Shown here: piece after piece, positions 48,401-61,600 of the stretch | How positions within the stretch are numbered: the first letter of the stretch is position 1 | Layout: the number at the start of each line of letters is the position of its first letter | From: Terriglobia bacterium | GTDB taxonomy: Bacteria; Acidobacteriota; Terriglobia; Acidiferrales; UBA7541 | Direction of reading: 5' to 3' | Length of the DNA stretch: 64,000 nucleotides | Assembly (NCBI GenBank): GCA_020072785.1 | Contig: JAIQGG010000002.1 | Location: forward strand, 682,001-746,000 | The notes under the pieces: model-generated | Databases searched by the model: none | What the model was told of the DNA's origin: nothing | The model's input: the letters and a program-made list of their open reading frames with translations, nothing else | Translations under genes and position numbers: made by a program

Positions 48401-51400
48401 GAGCCGGTGTGGGTGGCGCTGGGCGCCGTGCCGGCGGCGCTGCCGGCGGCGGGCGCGAAAAAAGCTCCGGCAAAGCGCGGAGTACTAAGCCGGCATGTTG
48501 AGGTGCCGGCGAACGCGGTGGTGGCCGAAGCGGCGCACGATCTGGAGAGCGGTGCGGGCTGGTTCACGCTGGAGGGGCGCGTGGAGCGCGGGGAGGACGT
48601 GCTGGCGCTGGCGGCAGCCCTGGGGCGGCCGCTGGAGCGCGGGTGGAAGGGCAAGGGCAGCGCCGCGGGCGCGCTGCGCTGGGAGTGGCAGGGCAGTCCG
48701 CGGAGCGCGAAGCTGAGCGGGCACGTGGATGTGACCACAGGTGAACTGCAGGCGGCGGGGTTGAACCTGCCGCTGGTTCTGCACGAGGCACAGTTGTTGT
48801 GGCGCGAGGGGAAGCGCGGCGCGCGCCTGGGGTCGGTGGAAGGATTCGGCGCAGAGTGGTCCGGGGAGATCGAGGAAGACGGCGGACAAGTTTCTGAAGG
48901 GGCGCCAGGCTGGAAGTTTCAGTTGCACGCCGATCACCTGAACGCCGCGGAGCTGGACCGCTGGACGGGGCCGCGGGCGCGGCCGGGCTGGCTGGAGCGG
49001 CTGCTGCCGTCGCTGCTGGGAAACACGGCGCGGGGTGCAGGAGCGGGAGCCAGCGAGCTGATCCGGCGGATTCGCGCCGCGGGCGAGATCCGCGTGGACC
49101 AGCTCAGCATCGAACGGCTGAGACTGACGAATGTGAAAGCGGCGGCATCGCTGCGCGACTTCCGCCTGGTGGTGCGCGAAGCCACGGCCGAATATGCCGG
49201 AGGCATGGTGCGCGGGTCGCTGCAGGCGGACTTTGCGCCGCGGCCGCGCTATCTCCTGGAGGCGCAACTGGAGAAGGTCCGGCTGGGGGAGCTGCTGGCG
49301 CCGGGCAAGGGGCCGCGCGCGCCGGTGAACCGGCTGGAGGGCCTGGCCACGGGCGAACTGCGGCTGGCCACGGAAGGCGTGGGGCGGGAGGAATTGCTGC
49401 GCACGCTGGAAGGGCGCGGACGCGTGCAGTTGCGAAACGTGGCGCTGCGCGGGTGGGATGTTCCGGCGAGCCTGGCGGCGGGCGCGCCGCGGGCGGGGAC
49501 TTCGCGGTGGACCGCGGGCACCGGGGATTTTGCGATCCGGCAGAGCTCGATCGTGTTCGATCCGTTGCGCCTGGGGAGCGGCGGGGAGCAGGTGCTGGTG
49601 AGCGGCAAGGTAAGCTTTGCGCGCCGCGCGGAACTCACGCTGCAGACGGCGGCCGGGAAGCGTGCGGCGGAAGGCGCGGGAACGATCCGGCTGCTGCGGC
49701 TCAGCGGCTCGCTGGATGAGCCGCAGGTTGCGGTGGAGACGCAAATTCGCTGAGGGTTGGTCATTGTAGTATGGGCGCCGGAGCGGACCAGAGATGAGCC
49801 GGAAAGGCGCCGGGAACCAGGGAGAGAAGCCCGACAACGGAGGCTGGCGATGAAGAGCCGTGTGCTGCTGATTTTCTCGGTGGTTGTGCTGGTGATGGGG
49901 GGAGCGCCGCGGGCGGGGGCGCAGAAGGGGTTCACGCTGGAGCAGGTGCTGCGCGCGCCGTTTCCGGAAAATCTGACGGCGGCGCGGGCGGGCAGCCGCG
50001 TGGCGTGGACGTTCGCGCAGGAAGGACGGCGGAACATCTGGGTGGCGGAAGGGCCGGAGTTTGCGGCGCGGCAGTTGACGAAATACGGCGAGGATGACGG
50101 GCAGGAAATCGCGGAGCTGGAGTTCTCGGCGGACGGCGGCACGATCGTGTACGTGCGTGGCGGGGAGAAGAATGCGGCGGGGCAGGCGCCGAATCCCACG
50201 AGCAATCCCGCGGGGGCGGAGCAGGCGGTGTGGGCGGTGCGCTGGAGCGGAGGCGAGGCCAGGCGGATCGATGCGGGGAATTCGCCGAGGATTTCCGCGC
50301 GGGGCGTCGTGGCGTACGGGAAGGACGGGCAGATCTGGCTGGCGGCGCTGGCGGGAGAAGAAAAGCCGCAGCAGGTGGTGGCGCGGGGGCGCAACACGGA
50401 GCCGCGGTGGTCGCCGGATGGGAGCCAGCTGGCGTTCGCGTCGTTGCGCGGGGATCACAGTTTTATCGCGGTGTATGACGCGGCGGCCAAGACGGTGCGG
50501 TATCTCGCGCCGTCGGTGGACAGCGACGGCGATCCGCAGTGGTCGGGCGACGGCAAGCGCATCGCGTTCGTGCGGCGGCCGGCGGTTCCGCGGGACACGC
50601 CGGAAGGCTATTTCATCGCGCCAGACGCGGCGCATCCGTGGGCCATCTGGGTGGGGGAGGTGGCCAGCGGCGGCGCGCAAGAAGTGTGGAAGAGCACGGC
50701 GACAGCCGAAGGTTCGTTTCCGTACATGGCGGGGGATACGGGCGGGGGCGTGCTGCACTGGGGAGCGGGGAACCGGCTGGTATTCGCCTCGGAGCAGGAC
50801 GGGTGGCAGCATCTCTATGCGATTTCCGCGGAGGGCGGCGCGGCGCAACTGCTGACGCCGGGGAACTGCGAAGTGGAGCAGTGGGCGTTTTCACCGGACC
50901 GTGCCGTCATCGTGTTCAGCTCCAACTGCGAGGATGTGGACCGGCGGCACCTGTGGCGCGCCGGCGTGGCCGGAGGCAAACCGCAGCGGGTGACCGTCGG
51001 CGAGGGGATCGAGTGGAGCCCGGCGATCTTGGGCGACGGGAAGACGCTGGCGTATCTGGCGTCCGATGCGCGGTGGCCGGGACGGCCGTTTGTGGCGAGC
51101 CTGGAGGTGCCGGGGAAGGCGAAGCAGCTTGCGGCAGAGACGCTGCCGGCGGATTTTCCGGCGGCGAGTCTGGTGGTGCCGCAGCAAGAGGTGATCACTT
51201 CGACGGACGGGCTGGCGATCCACGTGCAGCTTTTTCTGCCGCCGGGAGCGAAGGCGGGGGAGAAGCGGCCGGCCGTGGTGTTCATGCACGGCGGCTCGAT
51301 GCGGCAGATGCTGCTGGGCTGGCACTACATGTACTACTACTCGAACGCCTATGCGATGAACCAGTACCTGGCCAGCCGCGGCTACGTGGTGCTGTCGCTG

Positions 51401-54400
51401 AACTACCGCAGCGGGGTCGGCTACGGGCGGGCGTTCCGGGAAGCCCCGGGGCGCGCGGGGCGCGGGGCCAGCGAATACCAGGACGTGGTCGCGGCGGGGC
51501 TGTACCTGCGCGGGCGCGAGGACGTGGATTCGCGGCGGATCGGGCTGTGGGGCGGGAGCTACGGCGGGTACCTGACGGCGCTGGGACTGGCGCGCAATTC
51601 CGATCTCTTCGCCGCGGGGGTAGACCTGCACGGCGTGCACGACTGGCCGACCGACAACTGGGACGGGAAAAACATTCCGCCGGAGCTGACGCGGCTGGCG
51701 CACGAATCCTCTCCGGTGACGGCGGTGAACACGTGGCGCTCGCCGGTGCTGTTCGTGCACGGGGATGACGACCGCAACGTGATGTTCACGCAGACGGTGG
51801 ACCTGGTGGCGCGGCTGCGGCCGCGCGGGGTGCACGTCGAGCAGCTGATTTTCCCGGACGAGGTGCATGATTTCCTGTTGTACCGGCACTGGGTGGAGGC
51901 GTATCGCGCGGGAGCGGATTTCTTCGAACGGGAGATGCGCGGCGCGGCGGCGGGTGCGGCGAAAGCGGCGCGGTGAGTAGCGGGGCGGCCGGGTGCGGAT
52001 GAGGCGCAGACAGGCGGGAGTGTGGTGCGGCGTGGCGTGTCTGTGCGCCGTGGCGGCGGCGCTGCCGGCGCAGGAAAAGCCGCTGCTGCGCACGTTTGCG
52101 CAGGGCGCGGCGGAAAGCTATCGCGTGGAAGTTACCGTGCGGAGCGAGTTGCGCGGGGTGCGGCCGGAAACGATCGGGGCGAAGACCTACGTGCGGCCGT
52201 TCACGCAGGCAGCGGAGGGCACCCTGACGTGGAACGCCGCGCGGCGCATCGTGGCGGTGCTGGGCGACGGGTCGGCGGAAATCGAAGAGATGCGGGAGCC
52301 TGTGGCGGCCGCATACCGCTGCGAGCCCGAAGAGGACGCGGCAGCGCGCAAGCTGCAGGAGGCGCTGCGGGGCGCGGCCGCGAAGTGGGAGCAGCCGTTT
52401 GTGCTGCGCTACCGCGAGGCGCGCGACGGGCACATGCAGGGCTTGCAGGCGGAAGAGGCCGCGGGATTTGGCGAGGAGGAGCCGCGGCTGCTGGCGCCGT
52501 GGCTGCTGCACGCGCTGCGGCCCAGCGTGATCCTGCCGGCGGCCCCGCTGCGCTTTGGCGAGCGCTGGCAGCACCGGCCGCAAGGGCGCGTGCCGCCGTG
52601 GAACGCGGTGCAGGGCGCGGAGACGGGAGAATGGGCCGCAGCGGCGGGGGATGCGCCGGCGGCGACGCTGCACGTGACGCAGGAACTGACCGGGGAGATT
52701 CCGGCGGCGGGGAAGCCGGGAGAGGCGGCAGCGCGGCGGGGGAGTTTTTTCGCGGATGCGCTTTCCACGGTGAGTTTGCTGGACGGGAGTTTACTGAGCG
52801 CGGTGCGCTCGGCGGCGCGCGAAACATCATGGACGCTGGCGCCCGTGGAAGGTTTGCCGGAGGCGCCGCGGTTCGCGGCGAAACTCTCCGTCAGCGTGAC
52901 GATCCGGCGGTTGCCATGAAGCGCGTGTGCCAGCTGGCGTTGCTGGGGATGCTGCTCGCGGGGAGCGCCGCGGCGGCGGAAAAAAAACAGGGCAGGGTGG
53001 TGCTGGCGCCGCGGCTGGCGAAGGGGCAGATGCTGCGGTATCAACTGGCGTTTCACAGCACGTCGAAGAGCCGCACGGAGAGCGTGATCGTGGATCCGGA
53101 GCCTGCGGCGGATGCGGAACTGGCGCTGGGCATCGGGTTGCGGGTGGACGTGCTGGACGTGCAGCCCGCCGCGGGGGGGAGCAATGCGCGGCCCGTGGTG
53201 CGGCTGCGCGTGACCTACGAGCGGGTGGCGGTGACTCGGGGCACGGAGAATGCGGCGGGTTCCCCGCGCAGCGCGAAAAATGGCGCGCGGGGCGCGGCTG
53301 CGCTGGAGGGCAAGGCGTTCGAATGCGTGCTGGACGGCAGCGGCGCGGCCGACTGCTCCGGGCACGAGCAGGCGGCGCCGGGTGCGGCGGAGGAATTGCA
53401 TGGGTGGGTCGCGCAGGTCTTCGGCGGGCGGGGCATCCCGCAAAAGGGAATTGCGCCGGGCGAGCGCTGGGGCGATGAGCAGGAAGTGGGCGGGGCGATT
53501 CCGCTCGCGGGGCTGCGCTGGGTGCGGCAGTTCACTTATGTGGGGAACGAGCCGTGCCTGTTGGCGGCGGGCGCGGCGGGAAAAGGGAGCGCGGCGGCGG
53601 AAACCTGCGCGGTGATCCGCGCGCGGAGCCTGCTGATCCGCAAGGGCGGGGGCAAGGATGCCACGCCCGAAGCGTTCCGCGAGAAGGGGTTGCGCACCGC
53701 GGGGACAGCGCGCGGAGCCAACGAATCGCTGACGCGCATCTCGCTGGCGAGCGGGCTGGTGGAGAGCGCGAGCGAATCCGGCTGGCAGAGCAGCGACGTC
53801 ACCGTGTCCACCGCGGACGGCGGCCGAAAAATCCACACCACCACCGAACTGAAGACTGATTCCGGGCTCACGCTTGTCCGTGACGCCCCCTGAGTTGTGG
53901 CCAGCCGGCGACATCCCTCGAGGGCGCTCCCGACCGGGACAGGCCGGGACAAATTTCGCCGCCTCTCAAGGAGCGAGTAGCGTAGCCGCGCAAGAGGCTG
54001 AGTTTGCCCGGCGGGGTATAATGAAAGTTTGTGCAAGGGGCGCGAGACGCGCCTGAGGGGCAGCGCGATGGATTTCAAGCTACACAGCAGCTATCAGCCA
54101 CGCGGGGACCAGCCGGCGGCGATCGAGCAGCTTTCGCGGGGCATCGAGGACGGCGAAAAGCACCAGGTATTGCTGGGGGTGACGGGGTCGGGCAAGACGT
54201 TCACCATGGCCAAGCTGATGGAGCGCGCCAACCGCCCGGCGCTGGTGCTGGCGCACAACAAGACGCTGGCGGCGCAGCTGTACCACGAGTTCAAGGGCTT
54301 TTTTCCGGAGAACGCGGTCGAATACTTCGTCAGCTACTACGACTACTACCAGCCGGAAGCGTACGTGCCCGCGGCGGACCTGTACATCGAGAAGGAAGCG

Positions 54401-55570
54401 ACGATCAACGACGAGCTGGACAAGCTGCGCATGAGCGCGACGCGCTCGCTCTTCGAGCGCCGGGACGTGGTGATCGTGGCCAGCGTGTCGTGCATCTACG
54501 GCATCGGCTCGCCGGAAGCCTATTTCGCGATGCTGGTGATGCTGGAGAAGGGACAGCAGACGTCGCGGGAGGCGCTGCTGCGGCGGCTGGTGGACATCCA
54601 GTACGAACGCAGCGAGGAGCTGCGGCGCGGGGCGTTCCGTGCGCGCGGCGACGTGATCGAGATTTACCCGCCCTACGACGACATGGCCTACCGCATCGAG
54701 ATGTGGGGCGAGCAGGTGGAGGCGATCCGGCAGATCGATCCGCTGACCGGCGAAGTGCGCGCGGGACGCGAGGACCTGGCGAAGCTGCCCATCTATCCGA
54801 AGACGCACTACGTGGTGCGCGCGGAACAGAAGGAGCGGGCCATCACCGGGATCTACGAAGAGCTGGAGTGGTGGAAGCGCGAACTGGAGAAGCAGGGGAA
54901 GTTCGTGGAGGCGCAGCGGGTGACGCAGCGCACGATGTTCGACATCGAGATGATCCGCACGATCGGCTACTGCCACGGCATCGAGAACTATTCGCGGCAT
55001 CTTTCGGGGCGCCTGCCGGGGGAGGCGCCGCCGACGCTGTTCGACTACGTGCCCGAGGATTTCCTGCTGTTCCTCGATGAGTCGCACCAGACGGTGCCGC
55101 AGGTGCGCGGGATGTTCAACGGGGACCGCGCCCGCAAGCAGACGCTGGTGGACTACGGCTTCCGCATGCCCTCGGCGCTGGACAACCGGCCCCTGACCTT
55201 CGAGGAGTTCGAGCACCGGGTGAACCAGGCGGTGTACGTGTCGGCGACGCCGGGGCCGTACGAACTGGGAAAGACCGGCGGGGCGTTCGTGGAGCAGGTG
55301 ATCCGGCCGACGGGGCTGGTGGACCCGCTGGTGGAGGTGCGTCCCGTGAAGGGGCAGGTGGACGACCTGCTGGAAGAGATCCGGGTGCGCGCGGAGCGCA
55401 AGGAGCGCGTGCTGGTGACCACGCTGACGAAGCGCATGTCCGAGGACCTGGCGGAGTATTTCGCGGAGGTGGGCGTGCGCTGCCGCTACATGCACTCGGA
55501 GATCGAGACGCTGGAGCGGGTGAAGATCCTGCGCGATCTGCGGCGCGGGGAGTTCGACGTGCTGATCGGG

Positions 55571-55605
<35 letters not shown>

Positions 55606-58600
55606 AGTTTCGCTGGTGGCGGTTCTGGACGCGGACAAAGAAGGGTATCTGCGGAGTACGACGGCGCTGATCCAGACCATGGGGCGGTGCGCGCGGCACA
55701 TCTCCGGCAGGGCGATCCTCTACGCCGACCGCTACACGCGGTCGATCAACGAGGCGATCGCGGAGACCAACCGGCGGCGGGAGAAGCAGCTGGAGTACAA
55801 CGCGGAGCACAACATCACGCCGCTCTCCATCGTGAAATCGGTGGACATGGAGCTGGCCAAGATCGTGGCGGCGGACTACGTGACGCTGGCCGCGGACGAG
55901 GGCGAGCTGGATGCGCTCACGGCGAACGTCAAGAACGAGGCGCAGTTGGCGGAGGTGCTGCAGCAACTCGAAGGACAGATGCGCGACGCGGCGAAGAAGT
56001 TCGAGTTCGAGCGGGCGGCGCAGCTCCGCGACCGCATCCGCGCGCTGAAGGAGAAGGATCTGGCGGGGTTGTTCGCGGCGGAGACGAACCCCGCCGCGCC
56101 GGAACAAGGATAAAGAGATGTGGCCCTCGTCTGCGTACCCTCCGCGCCCTCTGCGTCTCTGCGTTATCTTTCTCTTCCCCCGCCCGCTGCAACACGAGCA
56201 CGCTTGCATGTTCCGGCGCTCCCGGCGCAACGTCGGTTTACAACCCACCTGAAAAAAACCGCACTTCAGGATTCGGAAAAGAGCGGGGTCAGAGAGGATT
56301 GCGGGAGGCGCGTTTGAGTTGGCAGAGGGGATAAAACGTGCCGCGCCAGGTGACGCCGCCGCGCCAGAGGGTAACGGCAACGGAGCGCGCGAGCATGTAG
56401 TCGAAGATGGCCGCGGCGGCGGGGTGGAAAAGGGCGTAGGCCGGAGCGACCTGCGCGGTGATCGCGCCGGCGAGAAATGCCTGCACCACGATGCCGCCGA
56501 GAGTGGCGGTGGCGGCGAAGAGCCTGGTCCAGCCGGTGGCGGCGAAGAGGGCGATCACCGGCGCGATACTGACGGAGATGTTCACGGCGACGGCGAGGAA
56601 CGCCAGCGCGAGGCGGTATTCGAGACCCGCGAAAAAATTCTTTTCCACGCCGCGTACGAGATTAGCAAGACCGGCGTGCCAGCGGATGCGCACCCAGGCA
56701 TCGGAGAAGGCCACCTGAGAGCGGAAGCCCCTCTGCTTGAGCAGGCGGCCGAGTTTCATGTCGTCGATGACTTCGAGAGCCAGGCGGGTATGGCCGCCGC
56801 AGGATTCGTAGGCGGCGCGGCGCACGAGCTGAAACGCGCCCACGCCCATGTAGCGGCGGGAGCGCGGATCGGAGACGCGCCAGAGCTCGCTGCCGAAGAC
56901 GAAGCCCAGACCGAAATAGGGGATGACCACTTTTTCCCAGAAGCCGTGGACGATGATCTGCGCGAGAAGCGTGAAATGATCGGCGGAGCCGCGCAAGGCC
57001 AGGGTCATGGCGCGGCGCAGGGCATCCGGAGCGAAAAGGACGTCGGCGTCGGTGAAGAGGATCCAGTCGGTGCGCGCCTGCTGCGCGCCGCAGTGCAGGG
57101 CGTGGGTCTTCCCGAGCCAGCCGGGAGGCAGCTCGCGGAGGTGCACGACGCGGAGGCGCGGGTCGCGCGCGGCGGCGGCGTCGAGGATGGCGCCGGTGGA
57201 GTCGGCGGAGCGGTCGTTGACGGCGACGAAGTGCAGGGCGGGATAGTCGAGGGCGAGCATGGTGGCGAGGGCCGCGGGGAGTTTTTCTGCTTCGTCGCGT
57301 GCGGCGAAGACCAGGGTGACGGAAGGGCAGTCTGCCGGAGGGAGCGGAGAAGCGTCGCGGAGGTGGGGCAGACGGCGCAGTCCGCGAATGGAGCGCAGGC
57401 CCTGGAGAAACCACGCCAGGGTGACGCCGGCAAAGCAGATGGCCCAAAGGTTATGCAAGACGGAGTTTTCTGGCAGCGGATTCGCTGACAGGCTATTCTA
57501 GCATCCGCGATGAATCGGAGCATGGCCATCCTGGGCGGAGGACGCGTCGGGCGGGCGCTGGGCAAGCGCCTGTGCGGGCTGGGCTGGAGGATTGGCGCCG
57601 TGGTGACCCGCAGCGCTGGCAGCGCGCGGCGCGCGGTGCGCTTTATCGGGGCGGGGCAGGCGTACGGCAGGCTGACGCGGCAGTTGCTGGGCGCGCAATT
57701 GATCCTGATCGCGGTTCCGGACCGCGCGCTGGCGGATGTTGCGGGGGAGCTGGCACGGATCGGCGGCGAGGAATTGCGCGGCAAGGTGGTGCTGCACACG
57801 AGCGGCGCGCTGGATGCGCGCGTGCTGGGAGCGGTACGCGCCTGCGGCGCCGCAGTGGGCTCCATGCACCCGCTGCAGACGTTCAGCGGAGTGGGTGTGC
57901 CGCCGCTGGAAGGGAAAGTGTTTGCGATCGAAGGAGACGCGGCGGCGCTGCGCGTGGCGCGGCAGATCATCCGCGCGCTCAAAGGCGTGCCGGTGCGTAT
58001 CCCGGGGGAGAAGAAGCCGCTGTACCACGCGGCGTGCGCGCTGGCCGCGGGGCATGTGCTGGCGGTGATGGAGGCGGCCACGCAGATGCTGCTGGCCACG
58101 GGGATGAAGCGGCGCGAGGCGCTGCGCGCGCTGCTGCCGCTGACGCGGCAGATGCTGGAGAATTTCGAGCGCCTGGGGCCGGCGACAGCGTGGACCGGGC
58201 CGCTCTCGCGCGGCGATTATGGAGTCGTTGCGGCGCATGCCGCGGCCTTGCGGGAGTTTCCGCCGGCGTACGGCGCGGCGCACGAAGCGCTGGCCCGGCT
58301 GGGTGCGGCGGTGCTGGCGCGGAGGCCGGAGGAAGCGCGCGCGGCGCTGGATCGGATTTTTGAGGAAGCCAAGCTGCAGAAAAAAGCCAGCGGGGGAAAA
58401 GGGTGAACACGTTGCAGATTCGAGTGGAAAGCAAGACGCTCGCGAACGGCCTGCGGGTGGTGATCGCGCCGGACGCGGCGGCGCCGATCGTGACCGTGGG
58501 GGTGTACTACAAGATCGGGTTCCGGCTGGAGCCGCGCGGGCGCAGCGGGTTCGCGCACCTGTTCGAGCACATGATGTTCCAGGGCTCGGCGAACGCGCCG

Positions 58601-61600
58601 AAGATGGCGCACATCAAGCTGATCAACTCCTCGGGCGGGACGCTGAACGGCTCGACGCACTACGACGTGACCAACTATTTCGAGGCCGTGCCGTCGAACG
58701 CCCTGGAGCGCATCCTGTGGCTGGAGGCCGACCGCATGCGCGCGCTGCAGGTGGACGACGAAAACCTGCGCAACCAGCGCGACGTGGTGAAGGAAGAGGT
58801 GCGGGTGAACGTGCTGAACCAGCCCTACGGGGGCTTTCCGTGGCTGGACCTGCCGCCGGTGGCCTTTCGCAACTGGGCCAACGCGCACAATTTTTACGGG
58901 GATTTCGCCGACCTGGATGCGGCGACGCTGGCGGACGTGCAGGCGTTCTTCAAGACCTACTATGCGCCGAATAACGCGGTGCTGCTGATGCTCGGCGACG
59001 TGCAGCCGGAAGAAGGCCTGGCGCTGGCGCAGAAGCATTTCGGCGGTATTGCGGCGGGCGCCGCGCCGCCCTTCGCCGATCCCAGCGAGCCGGAGCAGAC
59101 GGAAGAGCGCCGCGGCAGCGTGGAGGAGAAGTTCGGGACCCTGCCGGCCATGGCCATCGGCTACCGGGCTCCGGAGCGGCGCACCAAGGACTGGTGCGCG
59201 ATGGCGCTGCTGGACCAGGCGCTGCACGGGGGGCGCGCCGGACGCATCTACCGGCGGCTGGTGCTGGAAAAGCAGATCGCCGTGGACACCGCGGGCGGGA
59301 TTCACTATCCGATGGGCGACGTCTTCGACTACAACGGGCCGATGCAGATGGTGACGCGAATCCTGCACAAGCCGGAGATCAGCGCGGAGGCGACGCTGGC
59401 GGAATTCGACGCCGTCATCCGGGAGATGCAGGAGCAGGGCCTTGCCGCGGACGAACTGGAGCCGATCAAGGTGAAATTCCGCTCGGACTACTATTCGACG
59501 CTGGAAGGCGGGAGCATGCCGCGCTACGGGCTGATGCATCTGCTGGCGTGCTTCACGCTGTTCGACGGCGAGCCGCAACTGGTGAACACGATCCTGGACG
59601 GCTTCCTGGCGGTGACGCCCGCGGAGGTGCAGGCGGCGGCGCGGAAATATCTGCGCCCAGAAAAGCGGGCGATCGTCTTGCGCCAGCCGGTGGCGGGGAA
59701 GAAGGAGGCGGCGTAATGGCTACCAGTCCTGCTCCCGAAACACGCATCGCGGCGCCAGCGCTCTCGGCGGAGCGCCCGGTGCGCTGGCCGAAACGCACGC
59801 GCGCGCGGCTGGCGAACGGCCTGGAAATTGTACTGGCGGAATCGCACAGCGTTCCGAAGTTTACCGGGCAGCTCTTTTTCCGCTCGGGGAACGCGGCGGC
59901 TGCCGAGCGCGCGCCGGGCCTGGCGGAGATGACCGCGACGGTGGTGCGCACGGGAACGGCGCGCCGCAGCAGCCGGCAGATCGAAGAGGACCTGCGGCGC
60001 ATCGGCGCCGATCTTTCGACCGGCGCGGGAGCGGATACCACGGCGATCTCCTTCGACGGGCTCTCGGAATTGTCCGAGCCGCTGCTGGCGCTGGTAAGCG
60101 AGCTGGCGCGGGAGGCGTCGTTTCCGGAGGGCGAATTCGAGCGCGAGCGCCGGCAGAAGCTGGAGGAGGTGCGCATCGAGCGGACCACGCCGGGGTTTTT
60201 GGCGGGGGAGCGGCTGCGCAAGGTGCTCTTCGGGGCCCATCCCTACGCGCAGGTCTCGCCGAGCGAGGCGCAGGTGGCGGCGTACCGGCTGGAGGAGCTG
60301 GTCACGGTGTACAAGGAGTTCTACGCGCCTGCGAATGCGCTGCTGCTGATGGTCGGAGATTTTCAGCCGGAAGCGATGTTGCGGCAGATCGAGAAAATCT
60401 TCGGCGGGTGGACGGGGCCGAAGCCGGCCGCGCGCACTCCGGCGCTGCCGCCGCGGCTGCGCGGGCGGCGGGTGCATTTCGTGCACCTGCCGGGCGCGGT
60501 GCAGGCGCAGATCGTGACGGGCTGCCCGGCGATCACGCGCAAGCATCCGGACTGGCTGCGGCTGAGCCTGGCGAACAGCATCTACGGTGGGGCGTTCAAT
60601 TCGCGGTTGGTGATGAACATCCGCGAGGCCAAGGGCTACACGTACAGTCCGCGCAGCGGAGTGAACGCGCTGCGCGAGCACGGCTACTTTTCCGTTTCCG
60701 CGGCGGTGCGCAGCGACGTGGTGGCCGCATCGCTCAGCGAAATCTTCTACGAGCTGGACCGCATGCGGGCGCTGCCAGTGCCGGAAGACGAACTGGCCGA
60801 CGCGCGCAACTATCTGAGCGGGGTCTTCTCGCTCGGGCTGGGCACGCAGAGCGGCTTTCTCGGGCAGCTGGCTACGGTGGCGCTGAATGAGCTGCCGGAC
60901 GACTACCTGGAAACCTATCGCGACGGCATCCGCGCGCTGACAGCGGCGGATGTGCTGGCGGCGGCGCGCCGGCACTTCGATGCGGCGAACATGCAGATCG
61001 TGGTGGTGGGCGATCGCGCGCAGATCGAGGCCCAGGCCGCTCTGTACGGGGAGGTGGACGTGTACGACGCGCAGGGCCAGCACATGGAGTAAGGGCGCAA
61101 GGATCGGCGTCCGAAGGCGGCGGCCTCGTCCGATTGTTGATTTATATACGTGGTGCAGGCATCATAATCCCGCCATGGCGTGGCGGTCACCAGTTCCGCG
61201 GCTGTCCCTGTTCGTTGTTCTGCTATTTTTCCTCTCCCCGGTAATTCTCCAGGCATCCACGAAAAAGCCACCGGTGCGGCCGGTGAACATCAATACGGCG
61301 ACGGCGGCGGAACTGCAGCAGGTGCCGGGAATCGGTCCGGCGACGGCGAAGAACATCGTGGAGATGCGCAAGTCGTACGGGACGTTCCGGAGCGTGGACG
61401 ATTTGCTGGCGATCCGGGGAATCGGGCGCAAGCGCCTGGAGAAGATGCGGAAATACTTGACGATGGGGAAGACGCCTGCGCCGGGGAACAAGGCCCCGCC
61501 AGCGGTGCAGCAGAAGCTCCGAGTGCCAAGCGCAAAGACGAAAGAGTGAAACCGCAGGAGAGTGAAGAGAAGCGAGCGCGGTGTCCGTCTCTGGCATTAG